Below are positions 43,385 through 51,447 of a stretch of DNA of 64,000 nucleotides, in pieces. The notes below the pieces were generated by a model, which saw nothing but the letters and a program-made list of their open reading frames with translations, was not told the origin of the DNA and searched no databases. Both the position numbers and the translations under genes were made by a program. This stretch comes from Rothia mucilaginosa (GTDB lineage Bacteria; Actinomycetota; Actinomycetes; Actinomycetales; Micrococcaceae). Position 1 is the stretch's first letter, and each line of letters begins with the position of its first letter. The stretch is taken from positions 1,302,001-1,366,000 of the forward strand of contig NZ_AP014938.1 in the NCBI RefSeq assembly GCF_001548235.1, given 5' to 3'.

Positions 43385-45022
43385 ATGACCGCTATTCAGC
43401 TTGGTATGCCCAAGGTCGTTCACTACGGCGAGGGCAACATTTTCGAAGAAACCCCCTTCCCCAAGTACGCGAAGGAAGAACTCAAGAACGAGCAGCTACG
43501 CGCCAACCTGCGCTTCGTGACCCACGCAATCCGTAACAAGCGCGCACGCGTCACCGCAGAACTGCCCGACTGGCAGGACCTGCGTAACACCGGTGAGTCC
43601 GTCAAGAACTACGTTCTGGCGAACCTGCCCGAGCTGCTCGAACAGTTCGAGCGTAACTTCACCGCTGCAGGCGGCCACGTGCACTGGGCACGCAACGCCA
43701 CCGAGGCAAACCAGATTGCTCTGGACCTGATTCGCGAGCAGGGCGTGGACGAAATCATCAAGATTAAGTCCATGGCAACCGCAGAGACCGGCCTGAACGA
43801 ATTCCTCGAGGAAAACGGCATCAACGCTATTGAGACCGACCTCGCGGAAGAAATCGTCCAGCTCGGCCACGACCGCCCCTCCCACATTCTGGTGCCCGCA
43901 ATTCACCGCAACCGCCGCGAAATCCGCGACATCTTCCTGCGCGAAATTGAGGGTATCAACCCGGACATCACCGATGAGCCGGCAGAACTGGCAGAGGCAT
44001 CGCGTAACCGCCTGCGCAACAAGTTCCTGAACACCACCGTGGCAGTCTCCGGCACCAACTTCGGTATTGCCGAGACCGGTACCCTGACCATCGTGGAGTC
44101 CGAAGGTAACGGCCGTATGTGCCTGACCCTGCCCGACACCCTCATTACCTTCATGGGTATTGAGAAGATCCTGCCCACCTTCCAGGACTACGAGGCATTC
44201 CTGCAGCTGCTGCCCCGCTCCTCTACCGGTGAGCGCATGAACCCCTACACCTCCATGTGGACCGGTGTGACCCCCGGTGACGGCCCGCAGAACATGCACG
44301 TCATCCTCATCGACAACGGCCGTACCGCCGTTCTGTCCGACGAGCTGGGTCGCCAGGCACTGCGTTGCATCCGCTGCTCCGCTTGCATGAACGTGTGCCC
44401 CGTGTACGAGCGCGCAGGCGGTCACGCCTACGGCTCCACCTACCCGGGCCCCATCGGTGCAATCCTGTCCCCGCAGCTCTCCGGTATCGAGGCTGCAGAG
44501 AACAACTCCCTGCCGTACGCATCCTCCCTCTGTGGCGCTTGCTACGAGGTCTGCCCCGTGAAGATTAACTTCCCCGAGGTCCTCGTGCACCTGCGCGCTA
44601 AGGATGTTGAGTCCCAGCACGCTGTCCGCGAGTTCGAAGGCAACAAGAAGGCTCCCTTCTCGCAGATGGACGGCATGATGCTCGGCGCGAAGAAGCTCTT
44701 CACCTCCGGCAAGATGATGTCGATTGCAGAGCGTGGTCTGCCCATGTCCCGCCTTATCAGCGGCCGCAAGCACAAGATCACCGCTGTTCCCGGTATCGTC
44801 AGCGGCTGGACCGCTTACCGCGACATCCCCGAGCCCCCCAAGGAATCCTTCCGCAACTGGTGGAAGAAGGAGAAGGGCAAGGCTCCGGCACGCGATAACG
44901 CACAGCGCGTTGACATTCAGGCCCTCATCGAGGCAAACAAGGGTAAGGTCGCTGAGGCGGCAGCAAACGCCAAGGCCGCTATGGACGCCCAGGCAGCCCG
45001 TGAAGCTAAGGAGAACAACTAA
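43385..45022 (+). CDS. lutB: Lactate utilisation protein B (Fe-S, LUD domain)
   Basis: The 545-residue protein has an N-terminal LUD domain (about 70-310) and two 4Fe-4S motifs: CIRCSACMNVCP at about 328-339 and CGACYEVCP at about 383-391. A basic and Ala-rich C-terminus follows. It is the central subunit of the three-part lactate oxidation complex. AGGAAAGATAAG precedes the ATG. Its stop overlaps the lutC ATG by one base. Confidence 0.95.
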   Translation: MTAIQLGMPKVVHYGEGNIFEETPFPKYAKEELKNEQLRANLRFVTHAIRNKRARVTAELPDWQDLRNTGESVKNYVLANLPELLEQFERNFTAAGGHVHWARNATEANQIALDLIREQGVDEIIKIKSMATAETGLNEFLEENGINAIETDLAEEIVQLGHDRPSHILVPAIHRNRREIRDIFLREIEGINPDITDEPAELAEASRNRLRNKFLNTTVAVSGTNFGIAETGTLTIVESEGNGRMCLTLPDTLITFMGIEKILPTFQDYEAFLQLLPRSSTGERMNPYTSMWTGVTPGDGPQNMHVILIDNGRTAVLSDELGRQALRCIRCSACMNVCPVYERAGGHAYGSTYPGPIGAILSPQLSGIEAAENNSLPYASSLCGACYEVCPVKINFPEVLVHLRAKDVESQHAVREFEGNKKAPFSQMDGMMLGAKKLFTSGKMMSIAERGLPMSRLISGRKHKITAVPGIVSGWTAYRDIPEPPKESFRNWWKKEKGKAPARDNAQRVDIQALIEANKGKVAEAAANAKAAMDAQAAREAKENN

Positions 45023-45666
45023 TGTCCTCTGCTAAGGAAGATATCCTCGCACGTATCCGCTCGTCCCTGGCTGACGCACCCGTCGCCCCCGAGCCCGTAC
45101 GTAACTACCGCCGCGTCAGCGAGCTGAACGAAGAGCAGACCATTGAGATGCTCGTCGACCGCCTCATTGACTACAAGGCAAACGTGTTCCACGCGAACAA
45201 GGAGAACATCTCCGAGGTCATCGCGGAGCGCCTGGGTGAAAAGTCCACCTACGTGGTTCCCGAGGGCCTGAACATGGAGTGGCTGCCGGCTGACACCGCT
45301 GACCGCAAGCGCGTCACCGACTCCGGTAGCACCCTCAAGCCCGGCTGCCTGAGCCTGAAGGAACTGGACGCAGTTGACGCTGTGGTGACCGGTTCGACCG
45401 TCTCCTGCGCAGAGACCGGCACGATCTTCTTGAACACCAACCCCGATGAGGGTCGCCGCGCCATCACCCTGGTGCCCGACCACCACATCTGCGTGGTGCC
45501 CCGTTCCACCGTGGTGGAGCTGGTTCCCGAGTCGATCGAGCGTATCACCTACACCCGCCCCGTGACCATGATTTCCGGTCCGTCGGCAACCAGTGATATC
45601 GAGCTGATCCGCGTGGAGGGCGTGCACGGCCCCCGTACCCTGGACGTCATCATCTACGACGCCTAA
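45022..45666 (+). CDS. lutC: Lactate utilisation protein C (LUD domain)
   Basis: The 214-residue LUD-domain protein has the typical VVTGSTVSCAETGTIFLNT and ITLVPDHHICVV stretches and an RVEGVHGPRTLDVIIYD ending. The ATG overlaps the lutB stop by one base (TAATG), and GCTAAGGAG upstream is within lutB, so translation is coupled. Last gene of the operon, followed by a strong terminator. Confidence 0.95.
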   Translation: MSSAKEDILARIRSSLADAPVAPEPVRNYRRVSELNEEQTIEMLVDRLIDYKANVFHANKENISEVIAERLGEKSTYVVPEGLNMEWLPADTADRKRVTDSGSTLKPGCLSLKELDAVDAVVTGSTVSCAETGTIFLNTNPDEGRRAITLVPDHHICVVPRSTVVELVPESIERITYTRPVTMISGPSATSDIELIRVEGVHGPRTLDVIIYDA

Positions 45667-45714
45667 GGTATAGCGCCAGACGGCTAAGGTACAGCCGCCA
45701 GACGGCAAACCTCT

Positions 45715-45756
45715 AAAGAAACCGCCCGAGAGCTAAGGCTCCCGGGCGGTTTCTTT
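45715..45756 (+). terminator. lutABC terminator
   Basis: Stem AAAGAAACCGCCCG.GAG / CTC.CGGGCGGTTTCTTT with a short loop. Confidence 0.92.
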
Positions 45757-45812
45757 ATGCCCTCGCGGCTTCTAGTCTTCAGAAGCGTATGCACCAGTCA
45801 TGAGGATACAAA

Positions 45813-45848
45813 AACGGTGGCGGGCCCATGATCCCGCCACCGTTCTTT
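45813..45848 (-). terminator. Terminator of the Mo-oxidoreductase gene
   Basis: Stem ACGGTGGCGGG / CCCGCCACCGT with TTTTT on the minus strand. Confidence 0.85.
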
Positions 45849-45922
45849 ATGTGGTTGCTTATCGACGCGCTACCTAGCGGAGCGCTGAAGGCTCTACCGT
45901 AGCGATGCCTCTGCGTGGGCGC

Positions 45923-47482
45923 TTAGGCGCGTGCGTCGAAGTGCTGCAGACCGGAGTCCTCGCGGCTACCGCCCTGGCCATCGCCAACATCGCGGTAATC
46001 CTTGATCCACTCAATCTTCTGAACCCACTTGACCATCTTGTAGCCGTGCATGGAGTCCGCACGCAGACGGAGCGGGCCACCGTACACATCCGGCAGGGGC
46101 TTGTCGTTCATGCCCCAGGCCAGGATGGTCTCATCTTCCATTGCCATGGAGATGTCCAGGCATTCGTAGTAGGGTTCGGTCGGACGGCCGTCGTAGGTGT
46201 GGCCCACGTGGCCGAAGGAGGTCACCATGACGTAGCGAGCGTCGTCAGTCTTCTCGACCAGTGCGAGGACGTCACGCAGGCGCACACCCTCCCACTTGGC
46301 GATGCCGGTCCAACCCTGCATGCAGGTGTGCATGGTGATGTTAACTTCCTTGCCCAGCTTCTTGAGGTCATCAATGCTCAGGGACTTGGATTCCTTCACC
46401 AGACCACCCAGCTCCAGGCGGTAGTCGACGAACTCGTGTTCCTTCAGGCGGTTCCACTCGGTGCTCTCACGCTCTGTCGGCGGGCGAGTGTTAACCCAGT
46501 GGAAGGGGGAGATATCCGCATCGGTGAAGGTCTTCTTCTGCACCTGACGCGAGGTGATACGGTCCAGCAGGACGTTACGAATCGGCTGGGTCAGACCCCA
46601 AATGAAGGTCTGGGTGAATCGCAGGTCGCGCAGGGACCAGTACGAAGCAAAAATCCACAGAGCCACAGCGAAGACAATACCACCAATGAGCATGGTGACT
46701 GCCTGAGCAAACTGTGCTGCGTCCACCTCGTTGTAGGGCTTGTTCAGCATCATGTGGGCGATGTTGTACTGGGGGTGAACCACGAATACCAGCGCCACGT
46801 GAATGACGGTGAAGACGCAGTAGAACGCCATACCCAGGAAGTGGATGGAACGCGCGGTCTGGCGGTTACGGAAGAGGCGCACGTAGCCGGGGAAGCGGCC
46901 GCAGAATGCCGGGCTCATGATCGGACCGGTTGCAATCATCAGCGGTGCCACGATGAACACCACGGTGAAGTACATAATCTGCTGCAGAGCGTCGTACGGC
47001 TGGAAGTGCTCAATCGAGGGAATCTGGAAGCCAGCGTAAATCTGGATGGATTCCCACGCCTGCGGGATGATATCCCAGCTGGTCGGGACGATACGGCGCC
47101 ACTGACCGGTCAGGAACAGCAAGGAGACGTAGACGAGACCGTTAACGATCCAGATGACGGTCACCAGCGCGTGCCATGCGCGGCCCAGACCAATCTGGGC
47201 CTTGCCGGGCAGAGAAATCAGGGGAGACAGGGTGCGCTGGTCATCGCGCGCAGTAAATGCGCCGGGGGTGGTAGGGACCTTGTCCTTGGTGAACTTGAGC
47301 CACTCGGAACCCGGGGTGCAGTGGTTGTTCCAGTACAGGCGGGGGTGAGAGGCGAGAACTTCCCAACCTGAACGAATCAGGAAGCCCATCATAATGAAAT
47401 TGATGAAGTGCGTAATTCGGAGCCAGGCCGGGAAGTCCAGCTCTACGCCACCAGTGCTCGCGGTGAGGAGTAGTTGGTGCAT
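45923..47482 (-). CDS. Cytochrome b-type membrane protein fused to a sulfite-oxidase-like molybdopterin domain
   Basis: A 519-residue fusion. Residues 1-310 contain about five or six membrane helices with His residues suited to haem b (ITHFINF, GRAWHALVTV, HFLGMAFYCVFTVIHVALVF). Residues 320-500 are a sulfite-oxidase/MsrP-type domain with the expected molybdenum-ligand Cys in MHTCMQGWTGIAKWEGV and YGGPLRLRA. A single-chain quinol-to-molybdenum reductase is likely, perhaps repairing oxidised methionines or reducing S- or N-oxides. The ATG at 47482 has AAGGAAAT upstream. No export signal precedes the helices. The leader contains three hairpins and a mini-ORF. Confidence 0.82.
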   Translation of the reverse strand: MHQLLLTASTGGVELDFPAWLRITHFINFIMMGFLIRSGWEVLASHPRLYWNNHCTPGSEWLKFTKDKVPTTPGAFTARDDQRTLSPLISLPGKAQIGLGRAWHALVTVIWIVNGLVYVSLLFLTGQWRRIVPTSWDIIPQAWESIQIYAGFQIPSIEHFQPYDALQQIMYFTVVFIVAPLMIATGPIMSPAFCGRFPGYVRLFRNRQTARSIHFLGMAFYCVFTVIHVALVFVVHPQYNIAHMMLNKPYNEVDAAQFAQAVTMLIGGIVFAVALWIFASYWSLRDLRFTQTFIWGLTQPIRNVLLDRITSRQVQKKTFTDADISPFHWVNTRPPTERESTEWNRLKEHEFVDYRLELGGLVKESKSLSIDDLKKLGKEVNITMHTCMQGWTGIAKWEGVRLRDVLALVEKTDDARYVMVTSFGHVGHTYDGRPTEPYYECLDISMAMEDETILAWGMNDKPLPDVYGGPLRLRADSMHGYKMVKWVQKIEWIKDYRDVGDGQGGSREDSGLQHFDARA

Positions 47483-47554
47483 GATATTTCCTTCGGAAAT
47501 GACTGTGTGTGCAGACAATCGTTAGGATTCAGTGCGAGGCCTTGAGATGTGAGG

Positions 47555-47581
47555 TTAGAAATAATTACCTTTCTGACCCAT
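47555..47581 (-). CDS. Possible eight-codon leader peptide (MGQKGNYF)
   Basis: An ATG-to-TAA reading frame of eight codons has GAGGAGGA five bases upstream, the strongest ribosome site in this region. It lies 72 bases before the Mo-oxidoreductase start. A role in translational or attenuation control is inference. Confidence 0.4.
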   Translation of the reverse strand: MGQKGNYF

Positions 47582-47611
47582 ATGATCCTCCTCAGTAGTT
47601 GGGAGCCGCCG

Positions 47612-47685
47612 GGGGTATCGTCGCGGATACTCCCGAAAGGAGCACCTCCCGTGTGTGAGAGGGGAGGTGCGCCAGCTCCCGCTGG
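47612..47685 (-). ncRNA. Structured 5' leader with three hairpins
   Basis: Three consecutive inverted repeats lie here: GGGTATC/GATACTC (47612-47634), GCACCTCCC/GGGAGGTGC (47642-47670) and CCAGC/GCTGG (47672-47685). They precede the mini-ORF and the Mo-oxidoreductase gene on the minus strand. A cofactor-sensing RNA is possible; it is not assigned to a known class. Confidence 0.4.
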
Positions 47686-47878
47686 GGCGGAAGCGACTCT
47701 GTGTATGTATGTTGGTTTATGTGTGTTTCAGGGAAATTCCCTGTCCGCTTTCAATTTTATAGGACAAGGTGTCAATCGAGAAAGCTAAGACACGTCATGT
47801 TCTGTAATATTTGCATTAAAAATCCGAATTTAAGGAAGATTCTCATTTTCCCCCGATTTATCGGGGTATTCGGGCGCA

Positions 47879-47919
47879 AAAAACCCGCCGCAACCTCTAT
47901 GGAGGATGCGGCGGGCTTT
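47879..47919 (-). terminator. Terminator of the CPA2 antiporter gene
   Basis: Stem AACCCGCCGCA / TGCGGCGGG with inner CCTC/GAGG and six Ts on the minus strand. The rest of 47686-48108 has no gene; a 14-base word is repeated at 47704 and 47935. Confidence 0.9.
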
Positions 47920-48108
47920 GACTCTATATGTGGGATGTATGTTGGTTTGCGGGGCTTTGAATGTCTGGCATTGTGTGTGGTTTTGTAAACCCAATCCCAC
48001 ATAGGGTTGAGGTGACTGTAAGCGGGATACCCCTTCAAAACGGCTTATTGACCCGCCCATGTTGGCCTACCCGTGAAAGGCCGAAAAACAACCACAGCGT
48101 AGCCGCAA

Positions 48109-49614
48109 CTACTTCTTGGCAGAACCCCCTGCTGAGCCCTTACGCTTCTTGGCCACACCCCGAGAAGCAGTGCAGGAATCAGCCGAAGCATCCTCAACCT
48201 CGGCAGGAACAGAATCAGCCTGCGACTTTAGACGAACCACCGGAACCACGCCCGTGGCAAGCTTTGTCTGAGCATTACGCTGAGCCTTCAGCGCATTCAT
48301 CTGCTCCTTACGGCTCGGCGCCTGCGCAGATGGTTCAGCAGAACCAAACGCCTGACGAATACCCAACGCCCACAGCGGGAACAGCAGAACCGTCAGCGCG
48401 CCACCGGCAACCAGCAGCGACGCCGTGGACTTCTCCAGAAGACCCGAACTGGTCGCAACCTCCGTCACCGCCACAATAATCGGCAGACCCGCAGCCGAAT
48501 ACAACGCCAACTGCACCTTCTGCGCGCGAGTGGCCAACCCCGAACGGGTATCGAAGAAATGCTCCGCCAACAGCACCGGAACACCACGGCACAGCAGAAT
48601 ACCCACCACCACGGCAAGCAGACCCAAAGGATTAGCCACCACGGCAGACACATCAATGCCCATACCGCTGACCACAAAGAACAGCGGAATCATGAACGTA
48701 AAGCCAACCACCTCAAGGCGGTGAGTTATCATATGCAAAGCCGCCGGAGGGGTCAGCGTACGCAGAATCAGGCCCGCCGCAAAGGCACCGAGCACCGCAT
48801 CCAAATCAAAAAGGGCAGTACACATGATCAGGGTCGCCAGCAGGAACATCGCAAGACGCAGAACCGTCTGACCGGTCGTATTCGCCTCCGCGGCCATAAT
48901 CTGACGCAGACCCGGCACATGCGCAAACAGACGGTGAGGAATCAGCGCCACAATCACCGCAACCACCATAAATGCCAGCAGCACCACAAACGCCATGCCC
49001 GGCGAACGCGAAGACAGCAGCAACGAAATAGCGAAAATCGGCAGAAGCTCACCCACAGCACCGTGCACCAGCACCGCATTACCCACCGGCGTACCGGCGG
49101 CACCGTGAGACTTCAACATCGGCAGCAGAGTACCCAACGCCGTGGAACTCAACGCCACACCTACCGCAATATACGTATTCAGCTCATGCGAGAACGACGT
49201 AATCACCGCCGCACCCGCCATACCCAAAGCAAAGCACACCACCCATGTGGCAATAGCGCTATAACCCTGGCGGCTACGCAGCGAGGACACGTTAATTTCA
49301 AAGCCCGCAATCAAAAAGAGCATGCCCAAGCCCAGCTCCTTCAGCAGTGGGATACCACCCTCACTGCTGGCAAGGTTGAGCATATTCGGGCCAATGAGCA
49401 GACCAAAAATGAGCAGGAAAACCACATCGGGGATCTTCTTACCCGTCAGGCGTGAAAGAACCGGAGAAATCAGTGCAACCAACGTAATCCAGAAAATGGA
49501 CACAAACTGGCCGCTATCGTGGCTCGACCCTTCCGAAAGAGTCGTGCCCGAAGCAAGAAGAGCACCAGAAGTCCCCAAATCCGTCAGAAAAAGAGGGGAT
49601 AAAGTCGAAAACAT
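48109..49614 (-). CDS. CPA2-family cation:proton antiporter
   Basis: A 501-residue protein with about 12-13 helices (residues 25-415). It has the CPA2 stretches VVFLLIFGLLIGPNML, FLIAGFEINVSSLR, VGVALSSTALGTLLPML and ALFDLDAVLGAFAAGLILR. No RCK/TrkA-N domain follows; the tail is about 80 residues, Lys/Ala/Ser-rich. It should exchange Na+ or K+ for protons. GAGG lies six bases before the ATG. Ion specificity is not readable. Confidence 0.88.
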   Translation of the reverse strand: MFSTLSPLFLTDLGTSGALLASGTTLSEGSSHDSGQFVSIFWITLVALISPVLSRLTGKKIPDVVFLLIFGLLIGPNMLNLASSEGGIPLLKELGLGMLFLIAGFEINVSSLRSRQGYSAIATWVVCFALGMAGAAVITSFSHELNTYIAVGVALSSTALGTLLPMLKSHGAAGTPVGNAVLVHGAVGELLPIFAISLLLSSRSPGMAFVVLLAFMVVAVIVALIPHRLFAHVPGLRQIMAAEANTTGQTVLRLAMFLLATLIMCTALFDLDAVLGAFAAGLILRTLTPPAALHMITHRLEVVGFTFMIPLFFVVSGMGIDVSAVVANPLGLLAVVVGILLCRGVPVLLAEHFFDTRSGLATRAQKVQLALYSAAGLPIIVAVTEVATSSGLLEKSTASLLVAGGALTVLLFPLWALGIRQAFGSAEPSAQAPSRKEQMNALKAQRNAQTKLATGVVPVVRLKSQADSVPAEVEDASADSCTASRGVAKKRKGSAGGSAKK

Positions 49615-49990
49615 AAAACCTCAACGTGGTGTATGTACAGGTGGGGCGCGTACAGAAAAGTAATCCGGGGCGAAGCATTCGCGGGATCGTCCCACCGTAT
49701 AAGAACGTATCAATGGTACACACCCAACCTCGTGCAACAACACTTGAACAGCACTCACTAGGGGCAAGAGGCTCTCGCCAACAGCCGGGACAGAAGTGGC
49801 ATGAGAGCAAAACCTCCGCGCCATCGCCCGAACAGACACAGCTTCCACCGTTACACTTAACACCTATGCCAGCGCATCCGGCACACACCACCGGATGCGG
49901 CAGATACCCTGGTAGGGCCACACCCCCTGGCAGAGTACACCCCTGGCACGCGCACAGACTCTCAAACACGGCACTACAAGGAGCGAGGAC
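49615..49990. other. Divergent promoter region, no gene seen
   Basis: These 376 bases separate the antiporter and the DUF418-like gene. TATAAG near 49698 is a possible -10. No further element was recognised. Confidence 0.35.
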
Positions 49991-51124
49991 ATGGCAGCAG
50001 GGCGCACTCAACCCATCCCCACCGTCAGCAGCGGGGTACGCGCAGCCTCCCTCGGAGGCACCCGACGCGACCTTGGGCTCGACCTCGCCCGCGCCTTCGC
50101 CGTGCTCAGCCTGCTCATCCCCTTCGGATACTGGCTGCAGCTAATCCCGGTCTCCTGGAAGTTCTGGATCCCGCAGACCCTCGTACCCGCAGAACCACTC
50201 TTCGCCGCAATCCTGGGCGCTGCCGCCTGGCGGTACGCACGCACCGCGAACTTCCCGCAACTCTTTGCCGGAACCATCGTGCGATTCCTCGCGCTACTGC
50301 TACTGGGCGTGGCGCTCATGCAGGGCATCACCTACCTGCCGCAAGCCGGCGTAACCGTACCGGCACAGGGCTTCAGCTACACGCTACCCTTCGACATGCT
50401 CGTGCACCTGGCGCTACTCACCCTGCTCACCCTATTCGTCGTGCACCTGCCCCTGTGGGCGGTCGCCGCGCTGGCGGTGGTCACCAGCCCCTTCATCACC
50501 TGGACCTACACCCTCCTCATGGACGTAGCCGCTCAGGCCGACCAGTGGACTGCCGTGCAGCTGCCCTTCCTCGCAACCCACGGCGTCAACCACGCGCAGA
50601 GCGCACAGCTTATCTGGGTCATGTGCCTGGGCATCGTGCTCGTGCGCCTCTACGACAACCTGCAGGCGAAGCTCGCAATCCCCGTGGTACTTGCAGTGCT
50701 GGCGCTCGCCGTCTACCGCACCTTCAACCCCTACACCGAGCTGGGCTTCCTCAACAGCCCGCAGGTGCTGCTCACCCTGAACCTGGCGGCAACCCTGTAC
50801 TTCTGGGCAGAATGCGCGCGGCTGCTCTCCGCGCAGGCGGGAATGCTCACCCCAATCGCTCGCCTGGGCCAGATGTCGCTGAGCGCCTCCATTGTGCTGA
50901 GCGGAATCATCATCTACGCAGGTCCCACCGTTAAGGCTCTCACCGCAGGCGAGCACTACGTCGCCACCGGAGGCTGGGGCACCGCCGTGTACTGGAGCGC
51001 CTTCCTGCTGCTCGGCGCCGCAATCGCCCTGGGCTTCTGCACCCTCTGGTCGCGCGTGGCGCACTCCGTTGCCGGACGCGGCCCCCTGGAGGCGATTCTC
51101 GCCCTCATCTCCGGGCGCGGCTAA
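49991..51124 (+). CDS. DUF418-like multi-pass membrane protein
   Basis: A 377-residue protein with about ten helices. It begins with the RDLGLDLARAFAVLSLL signature of DUF418/acyltransferase-like membrane proteins and ends with GRGPLEAILALISG, matching the GPLE-type C-terminus of DUF418. These proteins are thought to be membrane acyl- or envelope-modifying enzymes, but no activity is firmly assigned. GGAGCGAGGAC precedes the ATG. Single-gene unit with a strong terminator. Confidence 0.7.
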   Translation: MAAGRTQPIPTVSSGVRAASLGGTRRDLGLDLARAFAVLSLLIPFGYWLQLIPVSWKFWIPQTLVPAEPLFAAILGAAAWRYARTANFPQLFAGTIVRFLALLLLGVALMQGITYLPQAGVTVPAQGFSYTLPFDMLVHLALLTLLTLFVVHLPLWAVAALAVVTSPFITWTYTLLMDVAAQADQWTAVQLPFLATHGVNHAQSAQLIWVMCLGIVLVRLYDNLQAKLAIPVVLAVLALAVYRTFNPYTELGFLNSPQVLLTLNLAATLYFWAECARLLSAQAGMLTPIARLGQMSLSASIVLSGIIIYAGPTVKALTAGEHYVATGGWGTAVYWSAFLLLGAAIALGFCTLWSRVAHSVAGRGPLEAILALISGRG

Positions 51125-51147
51125 CCCAATCTGAACTCAATACGAAA

Positions 51148-51192
51148 GCGACCCCCTCCCCGCGTTCCTGCGCGGGTAGGGGGTCGCCTCTA
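51148..51192 (+). terminator. Terminator of the DUF418-like gene
   Basis: Stem GCGACCCCCT.CCCGCG / CGCGGG..AGGGGGTCGC with CCTCT after it. Confidence 0.8.
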
Positions 51193-51231
51193 TGTGCTCA
51201 ACATCTGCAACAGAAATACTGCGGGTACGAC

Positions 51232-51258
51232 AAAGCCCCGGTCCAGAGGACCGGGGCT
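51232..51258 (-). terminator. tRNA-Pro terminator
   Basis: Perfect stem AGCCCCGGTCC / GGACCGGGGCT with a three-base loop and TTT on the minus strand, just after the tRNA. Confidence 0.85.
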
Positions 51259-51263
51259 ATCTG

Positions 51264-51337
51264 TCGGGATGACAGGATTTGAACCTGCGACCTCGTCGTC
51301 CCGAACGACGCGCGCTACCAAGCTGCGCCACATCCCG
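51264..51337 (-). tRNA. tRNA-Pro (anticodon CGG)
   Basis: A cloverleaf of 74 bases: acceptor CGGGATG/CATCCCG with A discriminator, anticodon stem CGTCG/CGACG around the loop TTCGGGA, and T-arm loop GTTCAAATC. CCA is not encoded. The anticodon reads CCG proline codons. Confidence 0.95.
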
Positions 51338-51447
51338 ATGTTGACCTATCAGTGAATACCGTAGGCAACTCACCTAGGATAACCCAAAAAAATTCAGAAC
51401 GCAACACAGCGGCACACCACCGCTCGGAGGAGGGACAGATAAAGCTT

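Noticed and set aside
47612..47685. Calling the leader a Moco riboswitch.
   Set aside because: I cannot match the consensus by eye; a covariance-model search is needed.
47704..47948. 14-base word ATGTATGTTGGTTT repeated at 47704 and 47935.
   Set aside because: Too short and too isolated to call an element; may be chance in T/G-rich spacer DNA.
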